This document shows positions 33,940-43,732 of a stretch of 64,000 bases of DNA, in pieces. The stretch's first letter is position 1. Every line of letters starts with the position of its first letter. Under the pieces are notes generated by a model. It had not been told where the DNA came from, made no database searches, and saw only the letters and a program-made list of their open reading frames with translations. The position numbers were made by a program, and so were the translations under genes. This DNA comes from DASZQY01 sp035548515 (lineage in GTDB: Bacteria; Pseudomonadota; Alphaproteobacteria; Rhizobiales; Kaistiaceae): assembly GCA_035548515.1 (NCBI GenBank), contig DASZSW010000006.1:1-64000 (forward strand). Direction: 5' to 3'.

Positions 33940-34281
33940 ATGACGACGACCGAACTCTCCACTGTCACAATGTCCGAGCGGGCGGCGCGCCGCATCTCCA
34001 AGATTCTGGCAAAGGAAGCCAATGGGGTTGCGCTGCGCGTCAGCGTCTCGGGCGGCGGGTGCTCCGGCTTCCAGTACGGATTCGACCTCGACGCGAAACG
34101 GGCTGAGGACGACGTCGTGGTGGAGCGCGATGGCGCGGTCGTGGTGATCGACGCGGTATCGCTGCCGTACATGGGTGGCTCGGAAATCGACTTCGTGGAC
34201 GACCTGATCGGGCAGTCTTTCCAAATTCACAATCCTAATGCGACCGCATCGTGTGGATGCGGAACGAGTTTCTCCATCTAA
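33940..34281 (+). CDS. erpA: Iron-sulfur cluster insertion protein ErpA (A-type carrier)
   Basis: 113 residues. ErpA hands Fe-S clusters to target proteins. The three ligand cysteines are present: SVSGGGCSGFQYGF and the C-terminal SCGCGTSF. It has a helical N-terminus (VTMSERAARRISKILAKEAN) and a normal length. A second A-type carrier, SufA, is encoded at 48991 in the suf operon. The 210-bp gap to dgt probably holds its promoter, but no IscR, RirA or Irr site was recognised. Confidence 0.95.
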   Translation: MTTTELSTVTMSERAARRISKILAKEANGVALRVSVSGGGCSGFQYGFDLDAKRAEDDVVVERDGAVVVIDAVSLPYMGGSEIDFVDDLIGQSFQIHNPNATASCGCGTSFSI

Positions 34282-34294
34282 CAGAGAGAGACGA

Positions 34295-34885
34295 ATGGCG
34301 GGGGCCAAGGGGAAAACAAAAAAGAAGCCGCCAGCCAAGCCGGCGAAACCTGCGGCCCGACCCAAACCTTCCGTCAAGCCCGCTGCGCGATCCGCACCCG
34401 CGAAGCCTGCGCCGGTCAAAGCAGCGCCGCCGCCTCCAACACCGACACCCGTCTTTCCCGCGGCCCCTGCCCGTCCGCATGTGCCGACCAAGCCGCTGGC
34501 CGCGGGCGACTTCACCCTCGACAAGCTGCATCAGGTCGCGCTCACGGCGACCAATCTCGATATCGCCGTCGAGTTCTATCGCGATGTGCTCGGCCTGAAG
34601 TTCATCGCCCGCTTCGATCCGCCGGGACTCGCGTTCTTCGCCTTATCTGGCGGCGCGCGGCTGCTCTTGTCGACGACGGCGTCCAGTGCCTCGCTCTATT
34701 TCATCGTCGACAGCATGGACAGGGCGGTGGCCGAGTTGAAGAAGCGCGGGGTGTCCTTCCTCCATCCTCCCACGATGATCCACCGCGATGAAGCGGGGAA
34801 CTTCGGCAAGAAGGGCAACGAGGAGTGGATGGCGTTCTTCAAGGACCCGAGCGGGAACCTGCTTGGGCTGGTGACGAAGAAGTAG
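34295..34885 (+). CDS. VOC-family protein with a low-complexity N-terminal extension
   Basis: 196 residues from the ATG at 34295 (RBS AGAGAGAGA). Residues 1 to about 70 are almost only Lys, Pro and Ala (KGKTKKKPPAKPAKPAARPK, continuing to PARPHVPTKP). Residues 75-196 form one glyoxalase/bleomycin-resistance (VOC) domain: LHQVALTATNLDIAVEFYRD, LYFIVDSMDRAVAELKKRGV, and MAFFKDPSGNLLGLVTKK. Metal ligands would be the His of LHQVAL and the Glu of the missing or altered GxxxxE; metal binding is not certain. The substrate is unknown. Confidence 0.88.
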   Translation: MAGAKGKTKKKPPAKPAKPAARPKPSVKPAARSAPAKPAPVKAAPPPPTPTPVFPAAPARPHVPTKPLAAGDFTLDKLHQVALTATNLDIAVEFYRDVLGLKFIARFDPPGLAFFALSGGARLLLSTTASSASLYFIVDSMDRAVAELKKRGVSFLHPPTMIHRDEAGNFGKKGNEEWMAFFKDPSGNLLGLVTKK

Positions 34886-34954
34886 CGCGGCTTTTCACTC
34901 GGCCGAAGCAGAACAGAAACCCAACCCTCCTTCAAGGGAGCTTGGCCGCCGCAC

Positions 34955-36436
34955 CTACTGGAACGCGGACTCCGCGAAACTCCGCAGTTTGCGGGAGTGC
35001 AGCCGCTCGGGCGCCATTGCGCGGAGCTTCTCCATCGCACGAATGCCGATCTCCAGATGCTGATCCACCTGACGGCGATAGAAGTCCGACGCCATGCCGG
35101 GCAGCTTGAGTTCGCCGTGGAGCGGCTTGTCGGAAACACAGAGCAGCGTGCCGTAGGGCACGCGGAAGCGGAAACCGTTCCCGGCGATGGCGGCCGACTC
35201 CATATCGAGCGCGATCGCGCGCGACTGCGAGAAGCGACGCACCGGTTCGCGCTGATCGCGCAGTTCCCAGTTACGGTCATCGACGCTGGCGACGGTGCCT
35301 GTGCGCATGATCGACTTCAGCTCGAAGCCCTCGAGGCCGGTCACTTCCGCGACAGCCTCCTCGAGCGCGATCTGCACTTCGGCAAGCGCGGGGATCGGGA
35401 TCCACGTCGGGAGATCCGCGTCCAGCACGTGATCTTCGCGGACATAGCCGTGCGCCAGGACGTAGTCGCCCAGCGCCTGCGTGTTGCGCAGCCCTGCGCA
35501 GTGGCCGAGCATCAGCCACGCGTGCGGGCGCAGCACCGCGATATGGTCGGTGATGGTCTTGGCGTTGGAAGGGCCGATACCGATGTTCACCATCGTCAGG
35601 CCGGCGTGGCCCGGGCGCGTCAGGTGATATGCCGGCATTTGCGGCAGGCGGAGCGCCGCGCCGGCGGTCCGCTTCTCGCCGCGGGTGGTGACGATGTTGC
35701 CGGGCTCGACGAAGCTTTCGTAGCCGCCCTCGCCCGTAGCGATCATCTGCCTGGCCTTCTCGACAAAGCCATCGACGTAGAACTGGTAGTTCGTGAAGAT
35801 CACGAAGTTCTGGAAATAATCCGGCTTGGTCGCCGTGTAATGCGGCAGGCGATGGAGCGAATAGTCGACGCGCGGCGCCGTGAACGGCCCCAGCGGCATG
35901 GGCTCGCCCGGCGGCGGATCGTAAGTGCCGTTGACGATCGCATCGTCCATCACTGCCAGGTCGGGCACATCGAACATATCGCGGAGCGGCCGGTCGATCT
36001 TGTCGGCGACCTGGCCTTCGACGTGAACGCCGTCTGGGAATGCAAAATGCAGCGGGATCGGCAAGGCGGACGGGCCGATCTCTACCGGGCGGCCATGGTT
36101 GCGAATGAGGAGGCGGATCTGCTCCGTGAGATAGGCTCGGAACAGCGACGGCTGCGTCACCGTCGCGGAGTATTGCCCGGGCCCCGCGACGTGACCGTAT
36201 GACAGCCGCGAGTCGACCTTGGCATAGGACAGCGTCTCGAACCTGATCTCCGGATACGTCGCGCGCACGCGGCCGGGGAGATGCTTGGTCTTCAGCAGCG
36301 ACGCGAAGCGCTCGCGGATGAACGCCGTCTGTATCTCGTAGATCAGCTCAAGCCGCGCGACAGCAGCTTCCGCATCTTCGAACGCTTCGAAGGCAATAGG
36401 CTGCGGCCGGTCGAACTGGCTGTCGTCGGATTTCAT
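34955..36436 (-). CDS. amn: AMP nucleosidase
   Basis: 493 residues from the ATG at 36436. It splits AMP into adenine and ribose 5-phosphate. The N-terminal domain unique to Amn (EIQTAFIRERFASLL, then SYGHVAGPGQYSATVTQPSL) precedes a nucleoside-phosphorylase-type domain (GLTMVNIGIGPSNAKTITDH, WLMLGHCAGLRNTQALGDYV, then SRAIALDMESAAIAGNGFRF with the catalytic Asp-Met-Glu region). Length fits the family. It is convergent with the VOC gene and stands alone. Confidence 0.96.
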   Translation of the reverse strand: MKSDDSQFDRPQPIAFEAFEDAEAAVARLELIYEIQTAFIRERFASLLKTKHLPGRVRATYPEIRFETLSYAKVDSRLSYGHVAGPGQYSATVTQPSLFRAYLTEQIRLLIRNHGRPVEIGPSALPIPLHFAFPDGVHVEGQVADKIDRPLRDMFDVPDLAVMDDAIVNGTYDPPPGEPMPLGPFTAPRVDYSLHRLPHYTATKPDYFQNFVIFTNYQFYVDGFVEKARQMIATGEGGYESFVEPGNIVTTRGEKRTAGAALRLPQMPAYHLTRPGHAGLTMVNIGIGPSNAKTITDHIAVLRPHAWLMLGHCAGLRNTQALGDYVLAHGYVREDHVLDADLPTWIPIPALAEVQIALEEAVAEVTGLEGFELKSIMRTGTVASVDDRNWELRDQREPVRRFSQSRAIALDMESAAIAGNGFRFRVPYGTLLCVSDKPLHGELKLPGMASDFYRRQVDQHLEIGIRAMEKLRAMAPERLHSRKLRSFAESAFQ

Positions 36437-36530
36437 GGAGTCGGCACCTTTCAGGGTGCGCCGGACTGTCTGCCAGCGCCCTCTCCGGGTCAAGGTGCCT
36501 AGCCGACGACCTTGAAGATGGCGTGAATGG

Positions 36531-36956
36531 TCAGGTTTTCAGCGTCGCATCGACGGTGATCTTCACCGCCGAAAGCGCGCGAGAGACCGGGCAGTTCTGG
36601 CGGGTGCCGTCGGCGATCCTGGCGAAGGTGGCCTGGTCGATGTCCGGCACATCGGCGCCGGTGGTGAGATCGATGCGGGTGATGGTCGGCTTGCCGTCAA
36701 CGACGTCGAAGTGAAGCGCCGCGGTGGTGCGGATGTCGACCGGCTTGTAGCCGGCATTGGTGAGATCGGCCGACAGCGCCATCGAGAAGCAGCCGGCCTG
36801 TGCCGCGGCGATCAGTTCCTCGGGATTGGTGCCGCCGCCATCCGAGAATCGCGAGGCCCACGAGAAGGCGCCGTTGTAAGCGCCCCCGAAGCGCATGTGG
36901 CCCCGCCCCTCCTTGAGGTTGCCCTGCCATTCCGCTTCAGAGGTCCTGACCGACAT
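36531..36956 (-). CDS. OsmC-family peroxiredoxin
   Basis: 141 residues from the ATG at 36956. The peroxidatic and resolving cysteines are visible: EELIAAAQAGCFSMALSA and FARIADGTRQNCPVSRAL, with the N-terminal GRGHMRFGGAYNGAFSWASR typical of the OsmC rather than the Ohr group. It reduces organic hydroperoxides, probably with lipoylated or thiol reductants. It is divergent from the exonuclease III gene. Confidence 0.95.
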   Translation of the reverse strand: MSVRTSEAEWQGNLKEGRGHMRFGGAYNGAFSWASRFSDGGGTNPEELIAAAQAGCFSMALSADLTNAGYKPVDIRTTAALHFDVVDGKPTITRIDLTTGADVPDIDQATFARIADGTRQNCPVSRALSAVKITVDATLKT

Positions 36957-37033
36957 TGTCACGCGTTCCTTGTATCCGCCACTCACCAGGGGCGCATATC
37001 TAGGACTCGCCCCCACGAGAGGCTAGCCTGCGT

Positions 37034-37823
<790 letters not shown>

Positions 37824-37877
37824 GTTGGTCTCGCGGTTGTGATTTGAGCCGTCGCATTCGCCGCATACCATCGGGCT

Positions 37878-38267
37878 ATGCGCACCGCCCTCGCCGCTGC
37901 CATCGTGTCGCTCGCCGCTCCGGCATTCGCGGAAGATGCGGCTCCGCCTGCCAGCACCACGCCTGCCCCGGCGACGCTGGCCTGCACCAACGCCGGCCTC
38001 CACTACGCTGTCGGAGAATTCGCCTGCATTGCGGCATGCCACGGCGAGCGTCGGCTGGCGCGTTGCGACGCGGTGGCGGAGAAAGCCACCTGGACATACG
38101 TGCAGGAGAATTGCCCGAGCGCGATGATCAATCCGCCGTGGCCAAGCGAATGGTCGGAGGTACCGGCGCTCGCCGCCATGTCGCCGCGGCCCGTCAACGT
38201 CAATCGCAGCGTGGCGGCACCCGACGTGCGGTTCGCCTTCGTGGCGTTCAACAGTAAGCAGCGCTAG
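37878..38267 (+). CDS. Secreted hypothetical protein
   Basis: 129 residues. A clear signal peptide (RTALAAAIVSLAAPAFA, cleavage after AFA) is followed by a Pro/Thr/Ala-rich stretch and about 100 residues with five cysteines (CTNAGLHYAVGEFACIAACH, later RCDA and NCPSAM). The mature protein is thus periplasmic and may be disulfide bonded. No family was recognised. It follows xthA by about 55 bp and overlaps the Sel1 gene tail to tail by four bases. Confidence 0.75.
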   Translation: MRTALAAAIVSLAAPAFAEDAAPPASTTPAPATLACTNAGLHYAVGEFACIAACHGERRLARCDAVAEKATWTYVQENCPSAMINPPWPSEWSEVPALAAMSPRPVNVNRSVAAPDVRFAFVAFNSKQR

Positions 38268-39223
38268 TTGGTAGCCGTCGGAGGGTTGGCCGCAACCATC
38301 GAGGCGTTCGCCTTCAGCCACTGATCGGCGCGCAGCTTGGCGGAGTTCCACTCGTCTTCGGTGGCGGCGGAGCGCGCCTCCTCGTGCATGTCGGCGATCC
38401 AGCGCACGCCACCGCCGGAACGCTCCAGCGCGATGGTGAGCATCATCAGGCCCTCCACCGGCTGGCGGAACAGGCCGTCGCCCTCAAACAGGATATGGCC
38501 GAGTAACGCCTCGCCATCGATCGAACCATAGTCGGCGGCCTGCTTCGCCCACTTGGCCGCCTCGCGCGGGCTCTTGGTCGCGTCCTTGCCGTCAAGGTGA
38601 TCCTGCGCCAGCTCGAGCGACACTTCGATCGCCAGCGCCTTGGCGTCGGGGTTGCCCTTGTCAGCCGAAAGCTTTGCCCACTTGGCGGCCTGCACCAGAT
38701 CGCGGTCGCCACCCTCGCCGTTGTAGTACATTTTCGCGAGATTGAGCTGCGCGTCGGAATTGCCGAACAGCGATGCGGCGTAAGTGAACGCCTGACGGGC
38801 GCGGCCCATGTCGGGCTTCACCTTCGAGTTCGGGATGCCGCTCTTGTAGTAGTTGCCGAGCCGCACATAGGCGTTGGAGACGTACGGCGCGGCTTCGGCA
38901 TCGACCGAGTCGTCGTCGTTGGAATTGGAAATCACCTCGCCGAACAGCTGGAACGCCTTGGCGTCGTCGCGGGTGACGCCATCGCCGTCGGCGTACATGC
39001 GGGCAAGCTTCCACTGCGCCCCGGCGATGCCCTTCTGGGCCGCGAAGTCGAGTGCCTCGGCGGCGGTTGTCTTGTCGCCGCTCTTGTACTGGTCGAGTCC
39101 GTAGGTAAAGGCCTCGGCCGGAGGAGTCTCGGCGTTGAGGTCCTTGATCTCGAACGCGAAGGCGGAGCCGACGCCGAGCGCCGACAACACAACCGCCGAA
39201 CTCAGAACGCTAGATATCCGCAT
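38264..39223 (-). CDS. Sel1-like repeat protein
   Basis: 319 residues from the ATG at 39223 (39235 is also possible); either start lies inside the ilvD 3' end. A signal peptide (SSVLSSAVVLSALGVGSAFA) leads to Sel1-like repeats, such as KGIAGAQWKLARMYADGDGV, AYVRLGNYYKSGIPNSK and AQLNLAKMYYNGEGGDRDLV, followed by SIDGEALLGHILFEGDGLF. Sel1 repeats form solenoids for protein binding and the protein is probably periplasmic. It is coupled to ilvD by overlap, which may be only genome packing. Confidence 0.9.
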   Translation of the reverse strand: MRISSVLSSAVVLSALGVGSAFAFEIKDLNAETPPAEAFTYGLDQYKSGDKTTAAEALDFAAQKGIAGAQWKLARMYADGDGVTRDDAKAFQLFGEVISNSNDDDSVDAEAAPYVSNAYVRLGNYYKSGIPNSKVKPDMGRARQAFTYAASLFGNSDAQLNLAKMYYNGEGGDRDLVQAAKWAKLSADKGNPDAKALAIEVSLELAQDHLDGKDATKSPREAAKWAKQAADYGSIDGEALLGHILFEGDGLFRQPVEGLMMLTIALERSGGGVRWIADMHEEARSAATEDEWNSAKLRADQWLKANASMVAANPPTATN

Positions 39224-40934
39224 AGGTCGTCGCATCCGCCGCTCCACCCGGATGCGTGACGGCGCCCTTGCGCGCCGGACCCACACCCTGGGCGTACTTC
39301 CAAATGGCCCCACTCTTGTAGTGACTTTCCCGCGGCTTCCACTCTCTCTTCCGCGCCGCCAATGTGGCGTCGTCAAGACGCACTGAAAGCATTCCTGTGG
39401 TGGCGTCGATGTCGATGATGTCGCCATCGCGGATGAGCCCAATCGGGCCGCCTTCCGCGGCTTCCGGGCCAACGTGGCCGACGCAGAGACCGCGCGTGCC
39501 GCCCGAAAAACGACCATCAGTGACGAGCGCCACTTTTTCGCCCGAGCCTTGCCCGTAAAGCGCCGCCGTGGTCGACAGCATTTCCGGCATGCCGGGACCG
39601 CCGCGCGGGCCGACGTAGCGAATGACGAGCACGTCGCCATCCTTGTATTCGCGCTTCTCGACGGCGGCGAAACACTCCTGCTCCGTATCGAAGCAGCGCG
39701 CCGGGCCGGAGAACTTCTGCATCTTCAGGCCGGCGACCTTCACGATGGCGCCGTCCGGCGCCAGATTGCCCCTGAGGCCGACGACTCCGCCGGTCGGCTT
39801 CATCGGCTTGGTCGCCTCGTGGACGACGTCCTGGTTGGGGTTCCACTCGACGTTCTTGAGGTTCTCCGCGATCGTGCGGCCGGTGACCGTCATGCAGTCG
39901 CCGTGCAGGTAGCCGGCGTCGAGCAGCGTCTTCATCACCATCGGGATGCCGCCGGCCTCGAACAGATCCTTGGCGACGTACTTGCCGCCCGGCTTCATGT
40001 CGACGATGTATGGCGTGCGCTTGAAGATTTCGGCGACATCGAACAGGTCGAACTCGATGCCTGCCTCATGAGCGATAGCCGGCAGATGCAGGCCCGCGTT
40101 GGTCGAGCCACCCGACGCGGCGACGACGACGGCGGCATTCTCCAGCGCCTGGCGGGTGACGATGTCGCGCGGACGGATGTTGCGGGCGATGAGCTCCATC
40201 ACCTTCTCGCCGGCCGCGTAGCAGAACTGGTCGCGGAATTCGTAAGGAGCGGGCGCGCCGGCCGAGTACGGCAGCGCGAGGCCGATCGCTTCGGAGACCA
40301 TCGCCATGGTGTTGGCGGTAAACTGGCCGCCGCAGGCGCCGGCCGACGGGCACGCGACCTGCTCCAGCTCGAGCAGGTCCTCGTCGCTCATCTTGCCGAC
40401 CGAGTGGAGACCGACGGCTTCGAATACATCGACGACGGTGACATCGCGGCCCTTGAAACGGCCGGGCAGGATCGACCCGCCGTAGATGAACACCGACGGC
40501 ACGTTGAGGCGGACCATCGCCATCATCATACCGGGAAGAGATTTGTCGCAGCCGGCCATGCCGACGAGCGCGTCGTAGCCGTGGCCGCGGATCGTCAGCT
40601 CGACCGAGTCGGCGATGACCTCGCGCGACGGGAGCGATGCCTTCATGCCCTCGTGCCCCATGGCGATGCCATCGGTCACGGTGATGGTGCAGAATTCGCG
40701 CGGCGTGCCGTTGGCGGCGGCGACGCCCTTCTTCACGGCCTGCGCCTGGCGCATCAACGAGATGTTGCAGGGAGCCGCTTCGTTCCAGCAGGTGGCGACG
40801 CCGACGAAGGGCTGGTGGATCTGCTGTGGCGAGAGACCCATCGCGTAGTAGTACGAACGGTGCGGCGCGTGCTCAGGCCCCTCCGTCACATGCCGGCTGG
40901 GCAACTTCCGCTTGTCGACAACGCGCGCTTCCAT
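39210..40934 (-). CDS. ilvD: Dihydroxy-acid dehydratase
   Basis: 574 residues from the ATG at 40934. The enzyme makes 2-keto acids for isoleucine and valine synthesis and needs an Fe-S cluster. Its cysteines occur in VGVATCWNEAAPCN, GMAGCDKSLPGMMMAM and CPSAGACGGQFTANTMAMV, the IlvD/Edd signatures, and the C-terminal VTDGRFSGGTRGLCVGHVGP is also present. Length is that of the shorter IlvD type. It has a long 5' leader (40935-41257). Confidence 0.97.
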   Translation of the reverse strand: MEARVVDKRKLPSRHVTEGPEHAPHRSYYYAMGLSPQQIHQPFVGVATCWNEAAPCNISLMRQAQAVKKGVAAANGTPREFCTITVTDGIAMGHEGMKASLPSREVIADSVELTIRGHGYDALVGMAGCDKSLPGMMMAMVRLNVPSVFIYGGSILPGRFKGRDVTVVDVFEAVGLHSVGKMSDEDLLELEQVACPSAGACGGQFTANTMAMVSEAIGLALPYSAGAPAPYEFRDQFCYAAGEKVMELIARNIRPRDIVTRQALENAAVVVAASGGSTNAGLHLPAIAHEAGIEFDLFDVAEIFKRTPYIVDMKPGGKYVAKDLFEAGGIPMVMKTLLDAGYLHGDCMTVTGRTIAENLKNVEWNPNQDVVHEATKPMKPTGGVVGLRGNLAPDGAIVKVAGLKMQKFSGPARCFDTEQECFAAVEKREYKDGDVLVIRYVGPRGGPGMPEMLSTTAALYGQGSGEKVALVTDGRFSGGTRGLCVGHVGPEAAEGGPIGLIRDGDIIDIDATTGMLSVRLDDATLAARKREWKPRESHYKSGAIWKYAQGVGPARKGAVTHPGGAADATTYADI

Positions 40935-41257
40935 GCTTTCCTCGTCAGGCCAACACACACCCAAGGAACGCCCGGCAAAAGCACCGGACTCCCAAGCGTC
41001 CTGGCATCGGCACGGGCTCCCGTTCGCCGCCTAGGCGCCGTTCTTGACCCCGTGAATACCAGGCTGCTTGCCCCCCTACGGCAGGTCGCCTGATCGCCTC
41101 CACCTTCAGTCTCAGTTTATGGCTGAAAGGTGGTGCAGAATGGTTAGTAAAGCGGATCGGTTAACTTCTCGCAACACTGTGGCGGCGACGCCACACGACG
41201 TATGCCTGTTTGCGAGGCAGACTCCCCGGCGATGATTCCTTGAGGAGGCTTCCGTCC
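40935..41257. other. Divergent 323-bp intergenic region upstream of ilvD
   Basis: No gene was found. A hairpin TGTGGCG-GCGA-CGCCACA lies at 41178-41195 but is not followed by a T tract. No leader peptide with runs of branched-chain codons was seen for ilvD, so attenuation is not supported. A strong ribosome binding site GAGGAGG (about 41242) serves the plus-strand gene at 41258. Confidence 0.5.
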
Positions 41258-41641
41258 ATGATCACCATTCCCCACCGCTTCATGCTCACCGGCGTCCTGT
41301 TTGCCATCGTCGGAATGGGCGTCGGCATCTGGATGGGATCAACTGGTCCGGCCGTCTTCAACTTCGCGCCCGTGCATGCACACATCAACCTTGTCGGCTG
41401 GGCGACGTTGATGCTGTTCGGCCTCTGGTATCGCGGCGAAGCCGCCGCCGCCGGATCGACGTTGGCCGAGGTACACTATTGGGTGGCGCTGGTCGGCGCG
41501 GTCTGCCTCGTGCTCGGCATCGTAGGCGCCGTGGCGCCGAACCCGAGCCTGGACCTGCTGGTCATCCCGGGTTCGCTGCTGACGCTGATCTCGATGCTGA
41601 TCTTCCTCTGGACGGTGTGGAAGGCGTCGCGGAAGGCATAG
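41258..41641 (+). CDS. Small membrane protein with haem-copper-oxidase-like His motif
   Basis: 127 residues from the ATG at 41258 after GAGGAGG. Four membrane segments (FMLTGVLFAIVGMGVGIW, HINLVGWATLMLFGLWY, YWVALVGAVCLVLGIVGAV, LLTLISMLIFLWTVW). The phrase APVHAHINLVGWATLMLFGL matches short proteins in alphaproteobacteria often annotated as cytochrome oxidase subunit I-like, where the His could be a haem ligand. A function is not established. Confidence 0.82.
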   Translation: MITIPHRFMLTGVLFAIVGMGVGIWMGSTGPAVFNFAPVHAHINLVGWATLMLFGLWYRGEAAAAGSTLAEVHYWVALVGAVCLVLGIVGAVAPNPSLDLLVIPGSLLTLISMLIFLWTVWKASRKA

Positions 41642-41645
41642 CTGC

Positions 41646-42350
41646 CTACCGCTGCCCGTAGAGAATTTTCCGCTCGGCTTCCTTGTCCTCCAGCTTCGTC
41701 TCCGGCGCGGGTGGCGGCTTTACCGCCAGCCCGCGCTGCACGGCCGGGCGCGCGTTGATGCGATCGTGCCAGGCCTCGACGTTACGGAATTCGGCGATGT
41801 CGATGTCGCGCAGATGCCAGTTCCGCACCCAGCCGAACAGCGCCATGTCGGCGATGGAATAGTCGTCGGCTACGTAGTCCCTGCCCTCCAGCCGCGTGTT
41901 CATCACACGATAGAGACGGTGGGTCTCGTTGCCGTAGCGGGTAAGCGCGTAGGGTATCTTTTCCGGCGCGGCGTTCCGGAAATGGCCATACTGACCAAAC
42001 ATCGGACCAACACCGCCCATCTGCCACATCAACCACTCGTCCACGACAACACGCTCGCGCGGATTGCGCCCGTGGAAGCGGCCGAACTTGTCGGCGAGGT
42101 AGATCATGATCGCGGCAGACTCGAAGATCGAGATCGGCTTTCCGTCCGGCCCCTCCGGGTCGACGACCGCGGGAATGCGGTTGTTCGGTGCGATCGCGAG
42201 AAAGTCCGGCTTGAACTGCTCGCCCTTGCCAATGTTCACGAAGTGCGTGGTGTACGGGACGCCCAGCTCCTCGAGGAGGATCGAGATTTTGTAGCCGTTG
42301 GGCGTGGTCCAATAATACAGATCGATAGGTTTGGTCTGTTTCGCGGTCAC
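41646..42350 (-). CDS. Glutathione S-transferase family protein (YghU/YfcG type)
   Basis: 234 residues from a GTG at 42350; a longer frame reaches 42410 and the start is uncertain. The thioredoxin-like N-terminal domain has DLYYWTTPNGYKISILLEEL and IPAVVDPEGPDGKPISIFES (glutathione site: Pro, Glu-Ser). The helical C-terminal domain has WLMWQMGGVGPMFGQYGHFR and DDYSIADMALFGWV. This is the Nu-class pattern with a Thr-Thr-Pro-Asn active site, which has disulfide-bond reductase activity in E. coli homologues. Confidence 0.93.
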   Translation of the reverse strand: MTAKQTKPIDLYYWTTPNGYKISILLEELGVPYTTHFVNIGKGEQFKPDFLAIAPNNRIPAVVDPEGPDGKPISIFESAAIMIYLADKFGRFHGRNPRERVVVDEWLMWQMGGVGPMFGQYGHFRNAAPEKIPYALTRYGNETHRLYRVMNTRLEGRDYVADDYSIADMALFGWVRNWHLRDIDIAEFRNVEAWHDRINARPAVQRGLAVKPPPAPETKLEDKEAERKILYGQR

Positions 42351-42661
42351 GGGGAGACTTTCGGCAGCGGGAGGAGCTTCGCGGCGGAGAATGTAGGCCG
42401 TCCCGCCCATCCGTCGAGGTCGTCGCCACCGCGCCAGTGCATCCGCCGAAGCGCCAGGACCCGGCAGCGCGTGCCCAGAGCAGGCCGACGCCGCGCGCGG
42501 CCTTTCTCGCGTGCGGCCTTCTCGCGATCGGCGAGGCGGGTTGCGGTGGCTGGTCCATCGTCAAAGTTACGCGCACTGACAGACTATCGCCTGGCTGCTA
42601 GCGTCATCCCGTATCACTCGCCAGCCGGCATCGTCCCGGCGCCATCAACCGGAAGGACCGC

Positions 42662-43093
42662 ATGCGCCCCTCATGGCTCGTAGCTGCTGCCATATTCTCG
42701 TTCGTCGCATCCAGTGCAGTGGCGGAGGAGCCTTACGAGGCCTTCGGTTCGTCCGGTGAGCCGCTGCTAGAGGCTACGGAGACCGTCGACGGCACGACGC
42801 TGGCCTATCCTACCGTGGGCGCCGCGCGCCTGTTCTCCATACGGCTGACGGTCGAGCCCGGCGGCCGCACGCTCCTGCACCATCATCCGGTGCCGACGTA
42901 TGTCTATGTGCTCGAAGGCGAGTTCGAGCTGCACTACGGCGACACGGTCAAGACGTTCAAGGCCGGCGAGGCCCTGGTCGAGCCGCTCAACAAGCCGACG
43001 CAGGTCTTCAATCGCGGGACCGTGCCGCTGAAGATGCTGGTCGTGCAGATCGAAAGCACCGAGATCGAAGGCGCGGCGCCGGAGCATCCGTAG
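42662..43093 (+). CDS. Secreted cupin-domain protein
   Basis: 143 residues. A signal peptide (WLVAAAIFSFVASSAVAEE) is followed by a single cupin: RTLLHHHPVPTYVYVLEGEF, then AGEALVEPLNKPTQVFNRGT. The His-His-His site suggests a bound metal. Periplasmic single-domain cupins have diverse and mostly unknown roles. It stands alone between a GST gene and a GNAT gene. Confidence 0.87.
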   Translation: MRPSWLVAAAIFSFVASSAVAEEPYEAFGSSGEPLLEATETVDGTTLAYPTVGAARLFSIRLTVEPGGRTLLHHHPVPTYVYVLEGEFELHYGDTVKTFKAGEALVEPLNKPTQVFNRGTVPLKMLVVQIESTEIEGAAPEHP

Positions 43094-43202
43094 GTCGCGT
43101 CCTCTCCGCTGAGGGCTATCGCCCCGGTGCCTCGCGTGGCCGTGCTCGATCAGCCACGTGACGTGCCGATGTGGCCGCTGCCTCTGATGACGGCGACGCG
43201 TG

Positions 43203-43640
43203 TCACCTGCGCTCCTTGCGCAGTTCGAAGCGCAGCATTCCGTCGGCGTCCGGTGCCGGTGAGATGAGGACGAATCCGGCCTTACGGACCATGCCGACGC
43301 TGGCGACATTGTGCGGGGCGATGCGTCCCTCCAGCACAGCGAAGTGTACGCCGGGGCCGGCGTGGAACCGACGCACGACTTCGGCGCCGATGCCCTGTCC
43401 GCGCCTCGAGGGCGCGACGGTGACCGAGACGTAACAGCGTTCGCCCTGCGGCTCGGTGTCGATAACCGCCACCAGCACCCCATCCCCGTCGCGGATCGCC
43501 CAGGCGCCGCCCTCGCCCATGACGTGGGCGAGCCACGACGCGTCGGGGTTCGAGACACGGCGTGATGTCTCGGCATCGGCGAACCAGGCCGCGTATTCGG
43601 CGAGATCGCCTGGCCGGAAGGGCGTTAAGGTCAGCTCCAT
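43203..43640 (-). CDS. GNAT-family N-acetyltransferase
   Basis: 145 residues. The acetyl-CoA motif is VSVTVAPSRRGQGIGAEVVR (Q/R-x2-G-x-G/A), followed by VLEGRIAPHNVASVGMVRKA GF-type motif B. The substrate is unknown. It is divergent from parE, with about 90 bp between them. Confidence 0.9.
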   Translation of the reverse strand: MELTLTPFRPGDLAEYAAWFADAETSRRVSNPDASWLAHVMGEGGAWAIRDGDGVLVAVIDTEPQGERCYVSVTVAPSRRGQGIGAEVVRRFHAGPGVHFAVLEGRIAPHNVASVGMVRKAGFVLISPAPDADGMLRFELRKERR

Positions 43641-43732
43641 CCCTGAACCCTAGGCAAACGGCGCGCTCGGCGCTACCTGAGGCGCGACGCGGCGTGCCAG
43701 ACTGCCGCTCCGATTCGCCGCCCCAAGAGCCA

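Noticed and set aside
40935..41257. Attenuator or leader peptide controlling ilvD
   Set aside because: No run of Ile, Val or Leu codons in a short frame and no terminator/antiterminator pair was seen. The only clear hairpin lacks a T tract.
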